Source: Betaproteobacteria bacterium | GTDB taxonomy: Bacteria; Pseudomonadota; Gammaproteobacteria; Burkholderiales; CAIKXV01 | Length of the DNA: 34,979 bases | Direction of reading: 5' to 3' | Assembly (NCBI GenBank): GCA_021298815.1 | Contig: JAJTHE010000129.1 | Coordinates: 1-34,979 of the forward strand | Shown: positions 1 through 7,829 of the stretch, in pieces | Position numbering within the stretch: the stretch's first letter is position 1 | Layout of the letters: each line of letters begins with the position of its first letter | Position numbers and translations under genes: made by a program | The notes under the pieces: generated by a model | What the model saw: only the letters and a program-made list of their open reading frames with translations | Told to the model about the DNA's origin: nothing | Databases searched by the model: none

Positions 1-534
1 CTGCGCGAGCGCGGCGTGAGCTACAGCATCTCGCCGCTGGGCGAATCGCGCCGGCCCGCGAGCGCCGGCGTGATCCAGCTCGGGGAGCTCCTAGAAGCCG
101 GCGTGAAGACCAGCCTGTCGATCGACCACACCGGCACCTACCGCGTCGCCTACTTCAACTGCATGCGCCTGCTGTACAACCTGCACCAGCATCGCATCGG
201 ACCGAAGTTCCGCCTGACCGCGCGCCGGCTGGTGCAGCTCGCGACGCTAGATGGCGCGATCGATCTGGGCATCGCCGACCGCACCGGCTCGCTGACCCCG
301 GGCAAGCGCGCCGACCTGATCCTCGTGCGTACCCGGGACGTGAACATCGCGCCGTCGGGCGATCCGTACGAGGCGCTGGTGTCGTTCGCGCAGCCGCGCA
401 ACGTGGATACGGTGATCGCCGATGGGCGGGTGCTCTGGCGCGGCGGACGGTTCACCGCGCTCGACCACGGACGGGTGCTGGACGAAGCGGAGCAGTCTTC
501 GGCGGCGGTTCGGGCACGGGCGAAGTGGGGGTAA
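1..534 (+). CDS. Amidohydrolase (ATZ/TRZ-like), C-terminal part, 5' truncated by window
   Basis: The reading frame is open from base 1, so the gene starts upstream and only about 177 C-terminal residues are visible. An apparent GTG at 16 is internal. The tail carries the end of a metal-dependent amidohydrolase barrel (ISPLGESRRP, then GVKTSLSID, where the Asp is a plausible metal ligand). It then returns to the outer beta-sandwich with GSLTPGKRADLILV and a TVIADGRVLWRGGRF strand, which is typical of the ATZ/TRZ, SsnA and cytosine-deaminase-like branch. Such enzymes hydrolyse C-N or C-Cl bonds of small heterocycles or amides in the cytoplasm. The substrate cannot be assigned because the N-terminal HxH region is missing. 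The gene converges on the amidase at 619 across a short inverted repeat. Confidence 0.85.
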   Translation: MRERGVSYSISPLGESRRPASAGVIQLGELLEAGVKTSLSIDHTGTYRVAYFNCMRLLYNLHQHRIGPKFRLTARRLVQLATLDGAIDLGIADRTGSLTPGKRADLILVRTRDVNIAPSGDPYEALVSFAQPRNVDTVIADGRVLWRGGRFTALDHGRVLDEAEQSSAAVRARAKWG

Positions 535-536
535 AG

Positions 537-614
537 AAAACAGGGTCAGACACGAATTCGCGACGCCAGCCCCGCACCGGTCCCGCACGCCAATCCGTAT
601 CTGACACTGGTTTT
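537..614. repeat. Short imperfect inverted-repeat element (REP/MITE-like)
   Basis: The left arm (537-562) starts AAAACAGGGTCAGACAC. The reverse complement of the right arm (588-614) starts AAAACCAGTGTCAGATAC. Aligned by eye, the 26-nt arms share 23 positions with one single-base gap, around a loop of roughly 25 nt. The element fills nearly the whole gap between the convergent stops at 534 and 619. It has no coding capacity. The shape suggests a short dispersed palindromic element or a bidirectional terminator. I saw no second copy in the window. Confidence 0.6.
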
Positions 615-618
615 CAGG

Positions 619-1905
619 TCAGCCCGCCCCCACCACCCGCTCCACCCACGCCGCCGCCCGCATCAACCCGGCATCATTCCCCGCCGCCGCGATCAGCTGC
701 ACGCCCAGCGGCAATCCACCCGGCCCCTTGCCTGCCGGCACGGTGATGCACGGCAGCCCGAGCTGCGTCCACATCAGCCCGAAGGTCGGCTCGCCGGTGC
801 CTTCGATGCCCGGCGCCTCGCCCGGCGTGCTCGGTGCCAGCATGATGTCGCAGGCGTCGAAGTGGCGGGCCATCAGCGCCATGCACTGGCGGGTGTCGGC
901 CTGGGCCGCCTCGTACGCGGCGCGGGTCACCTTGCCACCGGCGGCCAGCCGTCCGGTCAGGCTGGGCGAGATCAGCGCCGCATGCCGTGTGCGCTCATGC
1001 GTCAGGGCGCGGTAGAACTCGTAGGAGCTGAACGCGATCTGGATCTCGTTCATCCGGTCGAACGCCGGCTCGAGCGAAACCGAGGACACCTTAGCACCCG
1101 CCGCCGCGAAGCGCGCGGCCGATGACTCGATCAGCGCCTGCGTCGCCGCATCCGCCCTGTCCCACCACGGCGTGCGGCAGACGCCGATGCGCGGCGCACT
1201 CGATGACGGCGTCGCATCCAGCGCGAGCCCGGTCAGCCCTTCGGTCAGCAGCGCCGCATCGGCGACGGTGCGCGACAGCACCCCCAGCGTATCCAGCGAC
1301 TCGGACAGGAACTTCAGCCCCGCGCGATTGATAAGCCCGAACGTCGGCTTGTAGCCGACCGCGCCGCAGTACGCCGCCGGACGGATGATCGACGACGAGG
1401 TCTGCGTCCCCAGCGCCAGCGGCACCATGCAGTCGGCCACCGAAGCACCCGACCCGCTCGACGACCCGCCCGGGGTATGCAGCGGCGAATGCGGATTGCG
1501 CGTCTTGTTCGGATGCCGGGTCGCGAACTCGGTCGACACCGTCTTGCCGAGGATCACGCCGCCCAGTTCGCGGATCAGCGACACGCAGGCGGCATCGGCC
1601 ACAGGGCGATGTCCCGCGTAGATCGGCGAGCCGTACTCGGTCGGCATGTCGTACGTGTCGATCACATCCTTGATGCCGACCGGGATGCCGTGCAGCGGCG
1701 AGCGCAGTCCGCCCTTCGCCCGCTCGGCATCGGCTGCACGGGCCTGCGCGAGCGCCTGCGCCGGGTCGATGAAGGCCCAGGCGCGCACCGCGTCCTCGCG
1801 CTGCGCGATGCGTTCCAGGCAGGCCGAGACCAGCGCCTCGGACGTGAGCGTGCCGGCCGCGATCGCCCGCGAAGCCTCGGTTGCCGTGAGTTCGTTCGCC
1901 TTCAT
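619..1905 (-). CDS. Amidase (amidase signature family)
   Basis: This is a 428-residue amidase-signature enzyme that hydrolyses a carboxamide to acid and ammonia. The Ser-cisSer-Lys triad is visible: Lys79 in GIPVGIKDVID, the GGSSSGSG loop at 147-154, and the nucleophile Ser172 in QTSSSIIRP, followed by AAYCGAVGYKPTFG. Length is a little short of the 450-480 residues usual for the family. ATG 1905 lies directly after the TGA of the Bug gene (1907-1909). A GTG at 1914 would overlap that stop by 8 nt, so either start implies translational coupling. It is the last gene of the operon that begins at 4541. The substrate is unknown; GatA itself is unlikely because no gatB is nearby. Confidence 0.9.
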   Translation of the reverse strand: MKANELTATEASRAIAAGTLTSEALVSACLERIAQREDAVRAWAFIDPAQALAQARAADAERAKGGLRSPLHGIPVGIKDVIDTYDMPTEYGSPIYAGHRPVADAACVSLIRELGGVILGKTVSTEFATRHPNKTRNPHSPLHTPGGSSSGSGASVADCMVPLALGTQTSSSIIRPAAYCGAVGYKPTFGLINRAGLKFLSESLDTLGVLSRTVADAALLTEGLTGLALDATPSSSAPRIGVCRTPWWDRADAATQALIESSAARFAAAGAKVSSVSLEPAFDRMNEIQIAFSSYEFYRALTHERTRHAALISPSLTGRLAAGGKVTRAAYEAAQADTRQCMALMARHFDACDIMLAPSTPGEAPGIEGTGEPTFGLMWTQLGLPCITVPAGKGPGGLPLGVQLIAAAGNDAGLMRAAAWVERVVGAG

Positions 1906-1906
1906 C

Positions 1907-2884
1907 TCATTCACCGGTGATGTTCGCTGCCTTGATGACCTTGGTCCACTTCACCGTCTCGCTCTCCATCAGCTTGGCGAACTCGGCGATGGAACGGCGC
2001 GCCGGGTCGATGCCCTGTTCGTCCATGCGCTTGAGCATGTCGGGCGATTCGAGCGAGGTGTTCACCGCCGCATGCATCTGCGCGACCAGGTTGGCCGGCG
2101 TGGTGCGCGGCGCGAACAGCCCGAACCAGATGTAGGTCTCGTAGCCGGGCAGTCCCGACTCGTTGATCGTCGGCACGTCGGGCAGCAGCGGGTTGCGCCT
2201 CGGCCCGCCGACCGCGAGCGCGCGCAGGCGGCCGGCACGCACCTGGCCGAGCACCGAGGGCAGCGAACCGATCTGCACCTGGGTATTGCCGGCTGCGGTA
2301 TCGGCCACCGCCGGGCCTGCGCCCTTGAACGGCACGTGCGCCATGTCCACGCCGGCCATCATCTTGAACAGCTCGGTGTTCAGGTGCGGGAAGCCGCCGA
2401 TGCCCGAGGACGAATAGTTCAGCTTGCCCGGGTTTCGCTTCGCCAGCGCGATCAGGTCCTTCACGTTCTTCACCGGCAGGCTCGGGTGCACCACCAGCGC
2501 GCTGTCGCCGAAGCCGAGCAGCGCGACCGGCGCGAAGCTGTTCACCAGGTCGATCTTCGCCTTGTTGATGATGAAGCCGTAACCGGTCGAGGTGAGCATG
2601 AAGTTGTGTCCGTCGGCCGGCATCGCGGCCGAGAACTCCATGCCGACGATCGATCCCGCGCCGGCGCGGTTCTCGATCACCACCTGCTGGCCCAGGCGCT
2701 TGCCGAGGTCCGCCCCCAGCAGCCGGGCGACGATGTCGGTGCTGCCGCCCGGGGCCCAGGGCACGACGATGCGCAGCGGCTTGTCCGGCCATGCGGCCGC
2801 CGCCCAGCCGAGGGTCGGCGACAGCAGTGCGGTGGCGGCAAGGATCGAAGCCGGCATGCCGGCACGCAGCGAAACAGTTTTCAT
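1907..2884 (-). CDS. Bug/TctC-family periplasmic solute-binding protein
   Basis: This 325-residue protein has a Sec signal peptide (MKTVSLRAGM... ending near GWAAA) followed by the family's opening WPDKPLRIVVPWAPGG. It continues with VIENRAGAGS, ADGHNFMLTS and HVPFKGAGPA, the ligand-cleft motifs of the Bug family. Bug proteins bind small carboxylates or related solutes in the periplasm, in the best-studied case for a tripartite tricarboxylate transporter. ATG 2884 has GGAG about 8 nt upstream and starts a clean signal peptide, so the longer reading frame to 2914 is not used. It sits between two amidases in one operon, so an amide or its carboxylate product is a reasonable ligand guess. No membrane subunit is nearby. 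Confidence 0.92.
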   Translation of the reverse strand: MKTVSLRAGMPASILAATALLSPTLGWAAAAWPDKPLRIVVPWAPGGSTDIVARLLGADLGKRLGQQVVIENRAGAGSIVGMEFSAAMPADGHNFMLTSTGYGFIINKAKIDLVNSFAPVALLGFGDSALVVHPSLPVKNVKDLIALAKRNPGKLNYSSSGIGGFPHLNTELFKMMAGVDMAHVPFKGAGPAVADTAAGNTQVQIGSLPSVLGQVRAGRLRALAVGGPRRNPLLPDVPTINESGLPGYETYIWFGLFAPRTTPANLVAQMHAAVNTSLESPDMLKRMDEQGIDPARRSIAEFAKLMESETVKWTKVIKAANITGE

Positions 2885-2939
2885 CACTTCTCCAGGAGAC
2901 ACGGTGCAGGGCATGGCCTGCAGGGAAAGCAGGTGCCGG

Positions 2940-4337
2940 TCAGGCCTGCAGCACCGGATGCCGCTTCGTCCAGCCGGTAGCCGCCTCGTAGGCCTGCGCG
3001 ACCCGGTAGATCATCGCCTCGCCGAACGGACGGCCGACGACCTGCATGCCCAGCGGCAGGCCACTGGCGCTGAAGCCGGTGGGAAGCGCGAGCGCCGGGC
3101 TACCGGTGAGGTTGAACGGCGCGCGCGCCTGCCGCGCATAGGTGTACTCGACCGCCTTCGGATCGTCGATCCGGCAGGCCGGGTCGTGCGCGCTGGCGGT
3201 GACCACCACGTCGACATCGTCGAACAGGCTGTTGAACGCGGCGGTCATCTTCATCCGCATGCGCGAGGCGTTCACGTACTCGGCCGCGCTGACGAACGCA
3301 CCCGGGAACAGCCGCTCGCGGGTGAGGTCGCCATAGTCCTGCGGACGTTCGCGAAGCCAGCGCTCGTGTACCGCATAGGCTTCCGACACCAGCAGCGTGC
3401 GGTTGCAGGCGGCGAACTGCTGCAGCGGCAGCGTCTCGACCTCGCGTACCACCGCGCCCAGCGATTCGAGCTGCGCCAGCGCCTGTTCGATCGATGCGCT
3501 CATCTCGGCATCGGCGACCAGGTCGCGGGTGTAGAAGTGCCGCACCACGCCGATGCGCACGCCTTCCACGCCGCGGTCGAGCAGCGCGGTGCAGCCGCTG
3601 CCGGTGCGCGCCACGCTGCCCGGATCGTGCGGATCATGCCCGGCGATCAGGTCGAGCACGATCGCGTTGTCGCGCACGGTACGGGTGAGCGGCCCGACAT
3701 GGTCGAGCGAATAGGCGAGCGGGAACACGCCGCGCCGGCTCACGTAACCATAGGTCGGCTTCATGCCGGTCACGCCGCACATCGAGGCCGGGTTGCGGAT
3801 CGAGCCGCCGGTGTCGGTGCCGATCGCCACCGGCACGAAGCCGGCCGCGGTCGCGCTGCCGGAACCGCTGGACGAGCCGCCGCAGAAATGGTCGCGGTTC
3901 CACGGGTTGCGCGCCGGCGGCCAGGGCAGGTCGAAGCACGGCCCCCCGAGCGCGAACTCGTGGGTCGACAGCTTGCCCATGAACACGCCACCGGCCGCGC
4001 GCAGCTTGCGCGTGACGAACGAGTCGCTGGCAGCGACATTGTCCTTCAGGATCGCCGAATGCCCGGTGGTGGGCAGCCCGGCATAGTCGACGATGTCCTT
4101 CAGCCCGTAGGGCACGCCATGCAGCGGGCCGCGCCAGCCGCCGGCCATGATCTCGGCCTCGGCGCGCTGCGCATCGGCCAGAGCGATCTCCGGCGTGAAG
4201 CGCAGGAAGGCGTTGAGCGTGCCGTCATGGCGCTCGGTGTGTTCGATCAGTCCGCGGGTGTATTCCACCGGCGACAGCTTGCGCTCGCGGATCAGCGCGG
4301 AGGCTTCGGACAGGGACAGGGTATGCAGGTCGTTCAT
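2940..4337 (-). CDS. Amidase (amidase signature / AtzE- and GatA-like)
   Basis: This 465-residue protein is full length for the amidase-signature family. Lys80 (GVPYGLKDIVD), the GGSSSGSG loop at 153-160 and Ser179 (GTDTGGSIRNPASMCG) form the Ser-cisSer-Lys triad, and GMKPTYG follows. ATG 4337 is 12 nt after the stop of the small GatC/AtzG-like gene at 4350, with GAGG upstream. That pairing is known for GatA with GatC and for AtzE with AtzG, where the small chain wraps and stabilises the large one. The enzyme probably acts on a small amide, biuret-like or carbamoyl compound in the cytoplasm. It is clearly diverged from the neighbouring amidase at 619, so the two may act on successive or alternative substrates. 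Confidence 0.92.
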   Translation of the reverse strand: MNDLHTLSLSEASALIRERKLSPVEYTRGLIEHTERHDGTLNAFLRFTPEIALADAQRAEAEIMAGGWRGPLHGVPYGLKDIVDYAGLPTTGHSAILKDNVAASDSFVTRKLRAAGGVFMGKLSTHEFALGGPCFDLPWPPARNPWNRDHFCGGSSSGSGSATAAGFVPVAIGTDTGGSIRNPASMCGVTGMKPTYGYVSRRGVFPLAYSLDHVGPLTRTVRDNAIVLDLIAGHDPHDPGSVARTGSGCTALLDRGVEGVRIGVVRHFYTRDLVADAEMSASIEQALAQLESLGAVVREVETLPLQQFAACNRTLLVSEAYAVHERWLRERPQDYGDLTRERLFPGAFVSAAEYVNASRMRMKMTAAFNSLFDDVDVVVTASAHDPACRIDDPKAVEYTYARQARAPFNLTGSPALALPTGFSASGLPLGMQVVGRPFGEAMIYRVAQAYEAATGWTKRHPVLQA

Positions 4338-4349
4338 CGCAGGTATCCC

Positions 4350-4541
4350 TCAGCCGAGCCGGTAGACATGGGCCGGCTCGTCCGCCGCCACCAGCGAGCG
4401 GGTATCGAGCACGGCGCGGCGCGACTGTGCGACCTGCGCGGCCTTCATGAACTGGCGCAGGTGCGCATCGGTGAGCTTGTCCAGGCCGAGGGCCTTCGCC
4501 TGTGCCCGGATGTCGTCCGGGATCGGTTGTTCTTCGGCCAC
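4350..4541 (-). CDS. GatC/AtzG-like small amidase partner protein
   Basis: This is a 63-residue protein read from a GTG at 4541. The start is fixed by a near-perfect AGGAGG about 8 nt upstream. The sequence is a predicted two-helix stretch (DIRAQAKALGLDKL, then HLRQFMKAAQVAQSRRAV) followed by an extended tail ending DEPAHVYRLG. That tail resembles the C-terminal DEPA-type tail of AtzG-like and DUF4089-type proteins and the extended arm of GatC. The gene stops 12 nt before the amidase at 4337, as expected for an obligate small subunit. Assignment rests on size, tail and neighbourhood, and a profile search would settle it. Confidence 0.7.
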   Translation of the reverse strand: MAEEQPIPDDIRAQAKALGLDKLTDAHLRQFMKAAQVAQSRRAVLDTRSLVAADEPAHVYRLG

Positions 4542-4771
4542 GGCTGTCCCCTCCTGTCAGGAAAGGGGCAGTCTAGCAAAACGCGCGGTCACGACCTCCG
4601 GTTGCCCTGCAGGTAACCGACACCTGACCCGGCGACCTACCCGGCCCCCGCCCGGCCCGGCCGGGGCTGCCGGCGCCGCGCGGTTAGCCGGTATGATTCA
4701 GTCCCATTGCCTTACCGATGCGACGGCTCCCGAAGCGAGAGGCCGTCCGCGCCCCCAGGAGGAAGACCCCG
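4542..4771. promoter_or_regulatory. Divergent intergenic region between amidase operon and Bug gene
   Basis: This 230-nt region separates two divergent operons and must hold both promoters. On the plus strand a TATGAT hexamer at 4692-4697 could be a -10 element for the Bug gene at 4772, but I see no good -35 at 17 nt. The centre (about 4640-4680) is almost pure G+C. No clear operator was recognised. Confidence 0.3.
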
Positions 4772-5743
4772 ATGAACGATTGCCGCAACCTGATCCGGAC
4801 GGCCGCCGCGGTGCTGGCCGCAGGCGCCCTGTCCGCCCCGGTCCTGGCCCAGCAGTTCCCGGCCAAGCCGATCCGCACCATCATCCCGTTCACGCCCGGC
4901 TCGACCACCGACGTGATCGGCCGCATCGTCGCCGAAGGCCTGTCCGCCTCGCTCGGCCAGCCGATCATCATCGAGAACCGCAGTGGCGCCGGTGGCACCG
5001 TCGGCTCGGCGGTGGTCGCCCGCGCCGACGCCGATGGCTACACCTGGCTGATGAATGCCGCCGCGCATTCGGCCTCGCTCGCCGCATTCCCGAACGCGCC
5101 CTACCATCCCGGCAACGACTTCGCCGGCGTCGCCGTGTTCGGCGTGGTGCCGAACGTGCTGGTGATCTCGCCCGACAAGGGGCTGAAGACGGTGAAGGCC
5201 CTGATCGATGCAGCACGCAAGGGCGACATGACCTTCGCCTCGGCCGGCATCGGCAGCGCCACCCACTGGGCCGCCGAGCGGCTGCTGCTCTCCGCCGGCA
5301 TCAAGGCCACGCACGTGCCGTTCAAGGGCGGGCCCGAGGCGCTGGCCGACGTCGCCGCCGGCCGCGTCGACTTCCTCTCGATCGGCACCTCGTCCGGGCT
5401 GCCGTTCATCAAGTCGGGCCGCCTGATCCCGCTGGCAGTCAGCACCCGCAGCCGCTCGAGCGTGTTCCCCGACGTGCCGACCACGATCGAAGCCGGCTTC
5501 GCCGACAGCGACTACACCTTCTGGAACGGCCTGCTGCTGCCGGTGAAGACCCCGCGTGCGCTGATCGACCGGCTGCATGCCGAGACGATGGCCGTGCTGA
5601 AGCAGCCCGCGACAATGGAGCGGCTGGTGAAGATCGGCCTCGAGCCGATGCCGATGACGCCGAAGGAGTTCGACGCGCTGATCGCGGCGGAAATCAAGGC
5701 GAACCTGGCGATCGTGAAGGCGGCGGGGTTGAAGTTCAACTGA
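4772..5743 (+). CDS. Bug/TctC-family periplasmic solute-binding protein
   Basis: This 323-residue protein has a signal peptide ending near PVLAQQ. The mature part begins FPAKPIRTIIPFTPGSTTD, with STTD where most family members have GGxxD. It continues with IIENRSGAGG, ADGYTWLMN, THVPFKGGPEA and DVPTTIEAGF. It should capture a small carboxylate-like ligand in the periplasm. ATG 4772 follows AGGAGGAAG by 7 nt and starts the signal peptide, so the upstream in-frame ATG at 4718 is rejected. It is transcribed away from the amidase operon and only 8 nt ahead of an unrelated lipoprotein gene. Confidence 0.92.
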   Translation: MNDCRNLIRTAAAVLAAGALSAPVLAQQFPAKPIRTIIPFTPGSTTDVIGRIVAEGLSASLGQPIIIENRSGAGGTVGSAVVARADADGYTWLMNAAAHSASLAAFPNAPYHPGNDFAGVAVFGVVPNVLVISPDKGLKTVKALIDAARKGDMTFASAGIGSATHWAAERLLLSAGIKATHVPFKGGPEALADVAAGRVDFLSIGTSSGLPFIKSGRLIPLAVSTRSRSSVFPDVPTTIEAGFADSDYTFWNGLLLPVKTPRALIDRLHAETMAVLKQPATMERLVKIGLEPMPMTPKEFDALIAAEIKANLAIVKAAGLKFN

Positions 5744-5751
5744 GGCAGGGG

Positions 5752-6756
5752 ATGTCTGCCATCGCGAACCAGTGGTTCGCGATCCTGTGTGCGACGGCGT
5801 TACTGGTCGGTTGCGAACGCAGTACCGCGCCTCCGACATCACAAGCGAACGTGCCGCTACCGTCCGTCAGCGACGTCGTCGGGCAACTCGAGGGACACCA
5901 CTGCCGGTTCGCCGTCGAGCCGTTGGACGCATGCGCGCCGAGGCCGCTCCGAGGGCCCCTCGACTGGGCCTTCACACGACACGAGGACCGTTGGACCTGC
6001 CCGACGGGCGCCGCGCGGTGTCTCGGCAAGATGGGGCCGTCCGCACGCCCCGCCGTTCCTGCGCTCATCAAGGCCCTGGCCTCGGGCATCAAGGACCATG
6101 ACACGGGCGACGGCATGATCCCGGTGCGCTCGTCCATCATCGAGGCGCTGGGCCGCACGGGCGACGTGCTCGCAGTCGATCCCGTTGCGGACCTGCTGCC
6201 CAATGAGCCCGATGCATATGCCGTCCTGGAGGCGCTTGCGGCGCTCGGTCCGCCGGCGGCACACCGCGCCCACGACGTGTCTAAGTTCCTCGAGACCCGT
6301 ATCGCCGACGAGGTGGGACGACAGGCCCGTTGCGCGCGCGCAGTGCAGCAGCTCGACTACCTCCTTGCGAACGACGCAGTCGTCGAACGTCTTGAGCGCG
6401 AGCGTCCGGCACAGACACGCTTCCTCGTATCGCCTCAGGAACACGCGACTGCACTCGCGGCACTCGACCGCACGACCCCGCGCTACCGAGAGGCGCGCGA
6501 AGGCCGGTGCCGTGATCTTGTCGGTGAGGCAGCCCTCCGGGCGCTCGCGGCGATGCAGTGCGAAGCGTGCCTAGCGACGGTCGTGGCGGCGCTTGCGACA
6601 CCCGACATCGCGCTGCAGGCCGCATGGTCCCTTCGCGCACAACCCGCGTTGCCACAGGGTGCCGAGAGGGCGCTCAAGGACGTGCTCGCATCGCCGATTC
6701 ACGGGCCACTGGCGAAGCAGGCAGCGAGGCAAGTCCTGGACGGCATCGGCCGATGA
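5752..6756 (+). CDS. HEAT-repeat-like lipoprotein
   Basis: This 334-residue protein starts at ATG 5752, 8 nt after the Bug stop, with GAGGCAGGGG just upstream. The N-terminus is a lipoprotein signal with lipobox LLVGC (Cys21). The body carries paired-helix segments typical of HEAT or PBS-lyase repeats, for example ARPAVPALIKALASGI, then SSIIEALGRTGDVLAVDP, then AYAVLEALAALGPPA and a later ALRALAAMQCEACLATVVAAL. HEAT solenoids bind other proteins, so a scaffold or regulatory role at the envelope is possible but not shown. Nine cysteines are unusual for an exported protein. Its codon use is less strictly GC-biased than that of its Bug neighbour, which fits more recent acquisition. No specific family was recognised. 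Confidence 0.75.
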   Translation: MSAIANQWFAILCATALLVGCERSTAPPTSQANVPLPSVSDVVGQLEGHHCRFAVEPLDACAPRPLRGPLDWAFTRHEDRWTCPTGAARCLGKMGPSARPAVPALIKALASGIKDHDTGDGMIPVRSSIIEALGRTGDVLAVDPVADLLPNEPDAYAVLEALAALGPPAAHRAHDVSKFLETRIADEVGRQARCARAVQQLDYLLANDAVVERLERERPAQTRFLVSPQEHATALAALDRTTPRYREAREGRCRDLVGEAALRALAAMQCEACLATVVAALATPDIALQAAWSLRAQPALPQGAERALKDVLASPIHGPLAKQAARQVLDGIGR

Positions 6757-6829
6757 TTCCTGCACAACGGCCGTTCGCTCGCGCCTGTGTACGTGATGAC
6801 CGAGACTTCCTGATCGTTTCGGAAATCGT

Positions 6830-6858
6830 TTCAGGTCTATTTCATCAAGAGCTATAGT
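6830..6858 (+). promoter_or_regulatory. Candidate sigma70-type promoter ahead of the HipA-like gene
   Basis: In the AT-rich gap 6757-6898, TTCAGG (6830-6835) and TATAGT (6853-6858) are separated by 17 nt, with only the -10 close to consensus. The octamer ATCGTTTC occurs three times around it (6813, 6825 and 6891), which could be regulator half-sites. Confidence 0.35.
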
Positions 6859-6898
6859 TCCTTCAATATCAATGCCTTGAGATTTTACGGATCGTTTC

Positions 6899-7804
6899 AT
6901 GGATGTCGAGCCACTCCTGCGACTGCTCAGCACTGCCGGCCGCTTGCCGGCGGCGGGTGTGCTCGACCGTCTAGGCACCAGCCGCGCCACCCTGATGCGA
7001 ACCGTTCGCGCAGCCGGCGACCGCGTGGTCGTCCGCGGCCGCGCACGGCGCACCACCTACGCCGCCGCGCGCCCGCTGAGGGGACGACGCGAGCCTATCC
7101 CCCCTGTTTCACGACCGTGCGCACGATCGACGGCCGCCCGGTGCATGTACTGGTCAAGTTCTCCGGCTCGGACGATTCGCCCGGCTCGCGGCGCTGGGCC
7201 GACCTGCTGGTCTGCGAACACCTGGCGGCGCAGACCATCGCGACGCACCTCGCGATCCCGACGGCAACCACGCGCATCCACCGCGCGCGCAACCGAACGT
7301 TCCTCGAAGTCGAACGCGTCGACCGGCACGGCCTGCACGGTCGCTCCGCCCTCTGCGCATGGGCATCGATCAACGACGCGGCGTTCGGCCTTGGCGGCCG
7401 CCGCTGGACCGAAGCGGCACGAAGGCTGCGCGAGCAAGGATGGATCGATGCGGCGACCGAGGATGCGATCGCGCGACTCTGGCATTTCGGCCAGCTGATC
7501 GGCAACACCGACATGCACGACGGGAACCTGTCGTCCACGCCGGTGGAACGCGGACTGGCGCTGGCGCCGGTCTACGACATGCTGCCGATGATGCATGCGC
7601 CGCAGCGGGGGGATCGAATTGCCGGCACGCGCGTTCGACGCCGTGCTGCCGATGCCGTCGGAGCAGGAACGGTGGCGGCCGGCGGCGCGGGCGGCGATCT
7701 CTTTCTGGACGGTCGCCGAAGGGAATGAGCGGATCAGTCCGGATTTCCGTGGGGTCTGCCGTGCGACGGCGATGACGATTGCGCGGATCCTGGATCGGCA
7801 CTAA
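6899..7804 (+). pseudogene. Broken HipA-family (YjjJ-like) kinase gene
   Basis: Three blocks in two frames together resemble a HipA-family protein of the YjjJ type. From ATG 6899 there is a winged-helix-like N-terminus (VLDRLGTSRATLMRTVRAAG). Around 7085-7110 the match switches frame to FTTVRTIDGRPVHVLVKFSG, then RTFLEVERVDRHG, then the kinase core LIGNTDMHDGNLS and LAPVYDMLPMMHAP. At a six-G run (7607-7612) it switches back to finish with MPSEQERWRPAARAAISFW and a terminal TAA at 7804. An intact YjjJ-type protein has about 440 residues. Here roughly 150 residues between the DNA-binding part and the kinase lobe appear to be missing. One extra G in the run would explain the second shift. HipA kinases phosphorylate glutamyl-tRNA synthetase or related targets; this copy should be inactive unless the shifts are sequencing errors. 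Confidence 0.75.
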
Positions 7805-7829
7805 GGTGACCGTGCGAAGGAGCATGACG

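Noticed and set aside
1646..4616. Long plus-strand open frames (up to 674 codons) opposite the amidase/Bug operon
   Set aside because: Composition is Arg/Gly/Ala-rich antisense shadow with no family motifs; the minus-strand genes have catalytic motifs, signal peptides and ribosome binding sites.
4447..5751. Upstream in-frame extension of the HEAT-like lipoprotein
   Set aside because: It is the shadow of the Bug gene; the lipoprotein signal starts at ATG 5752.
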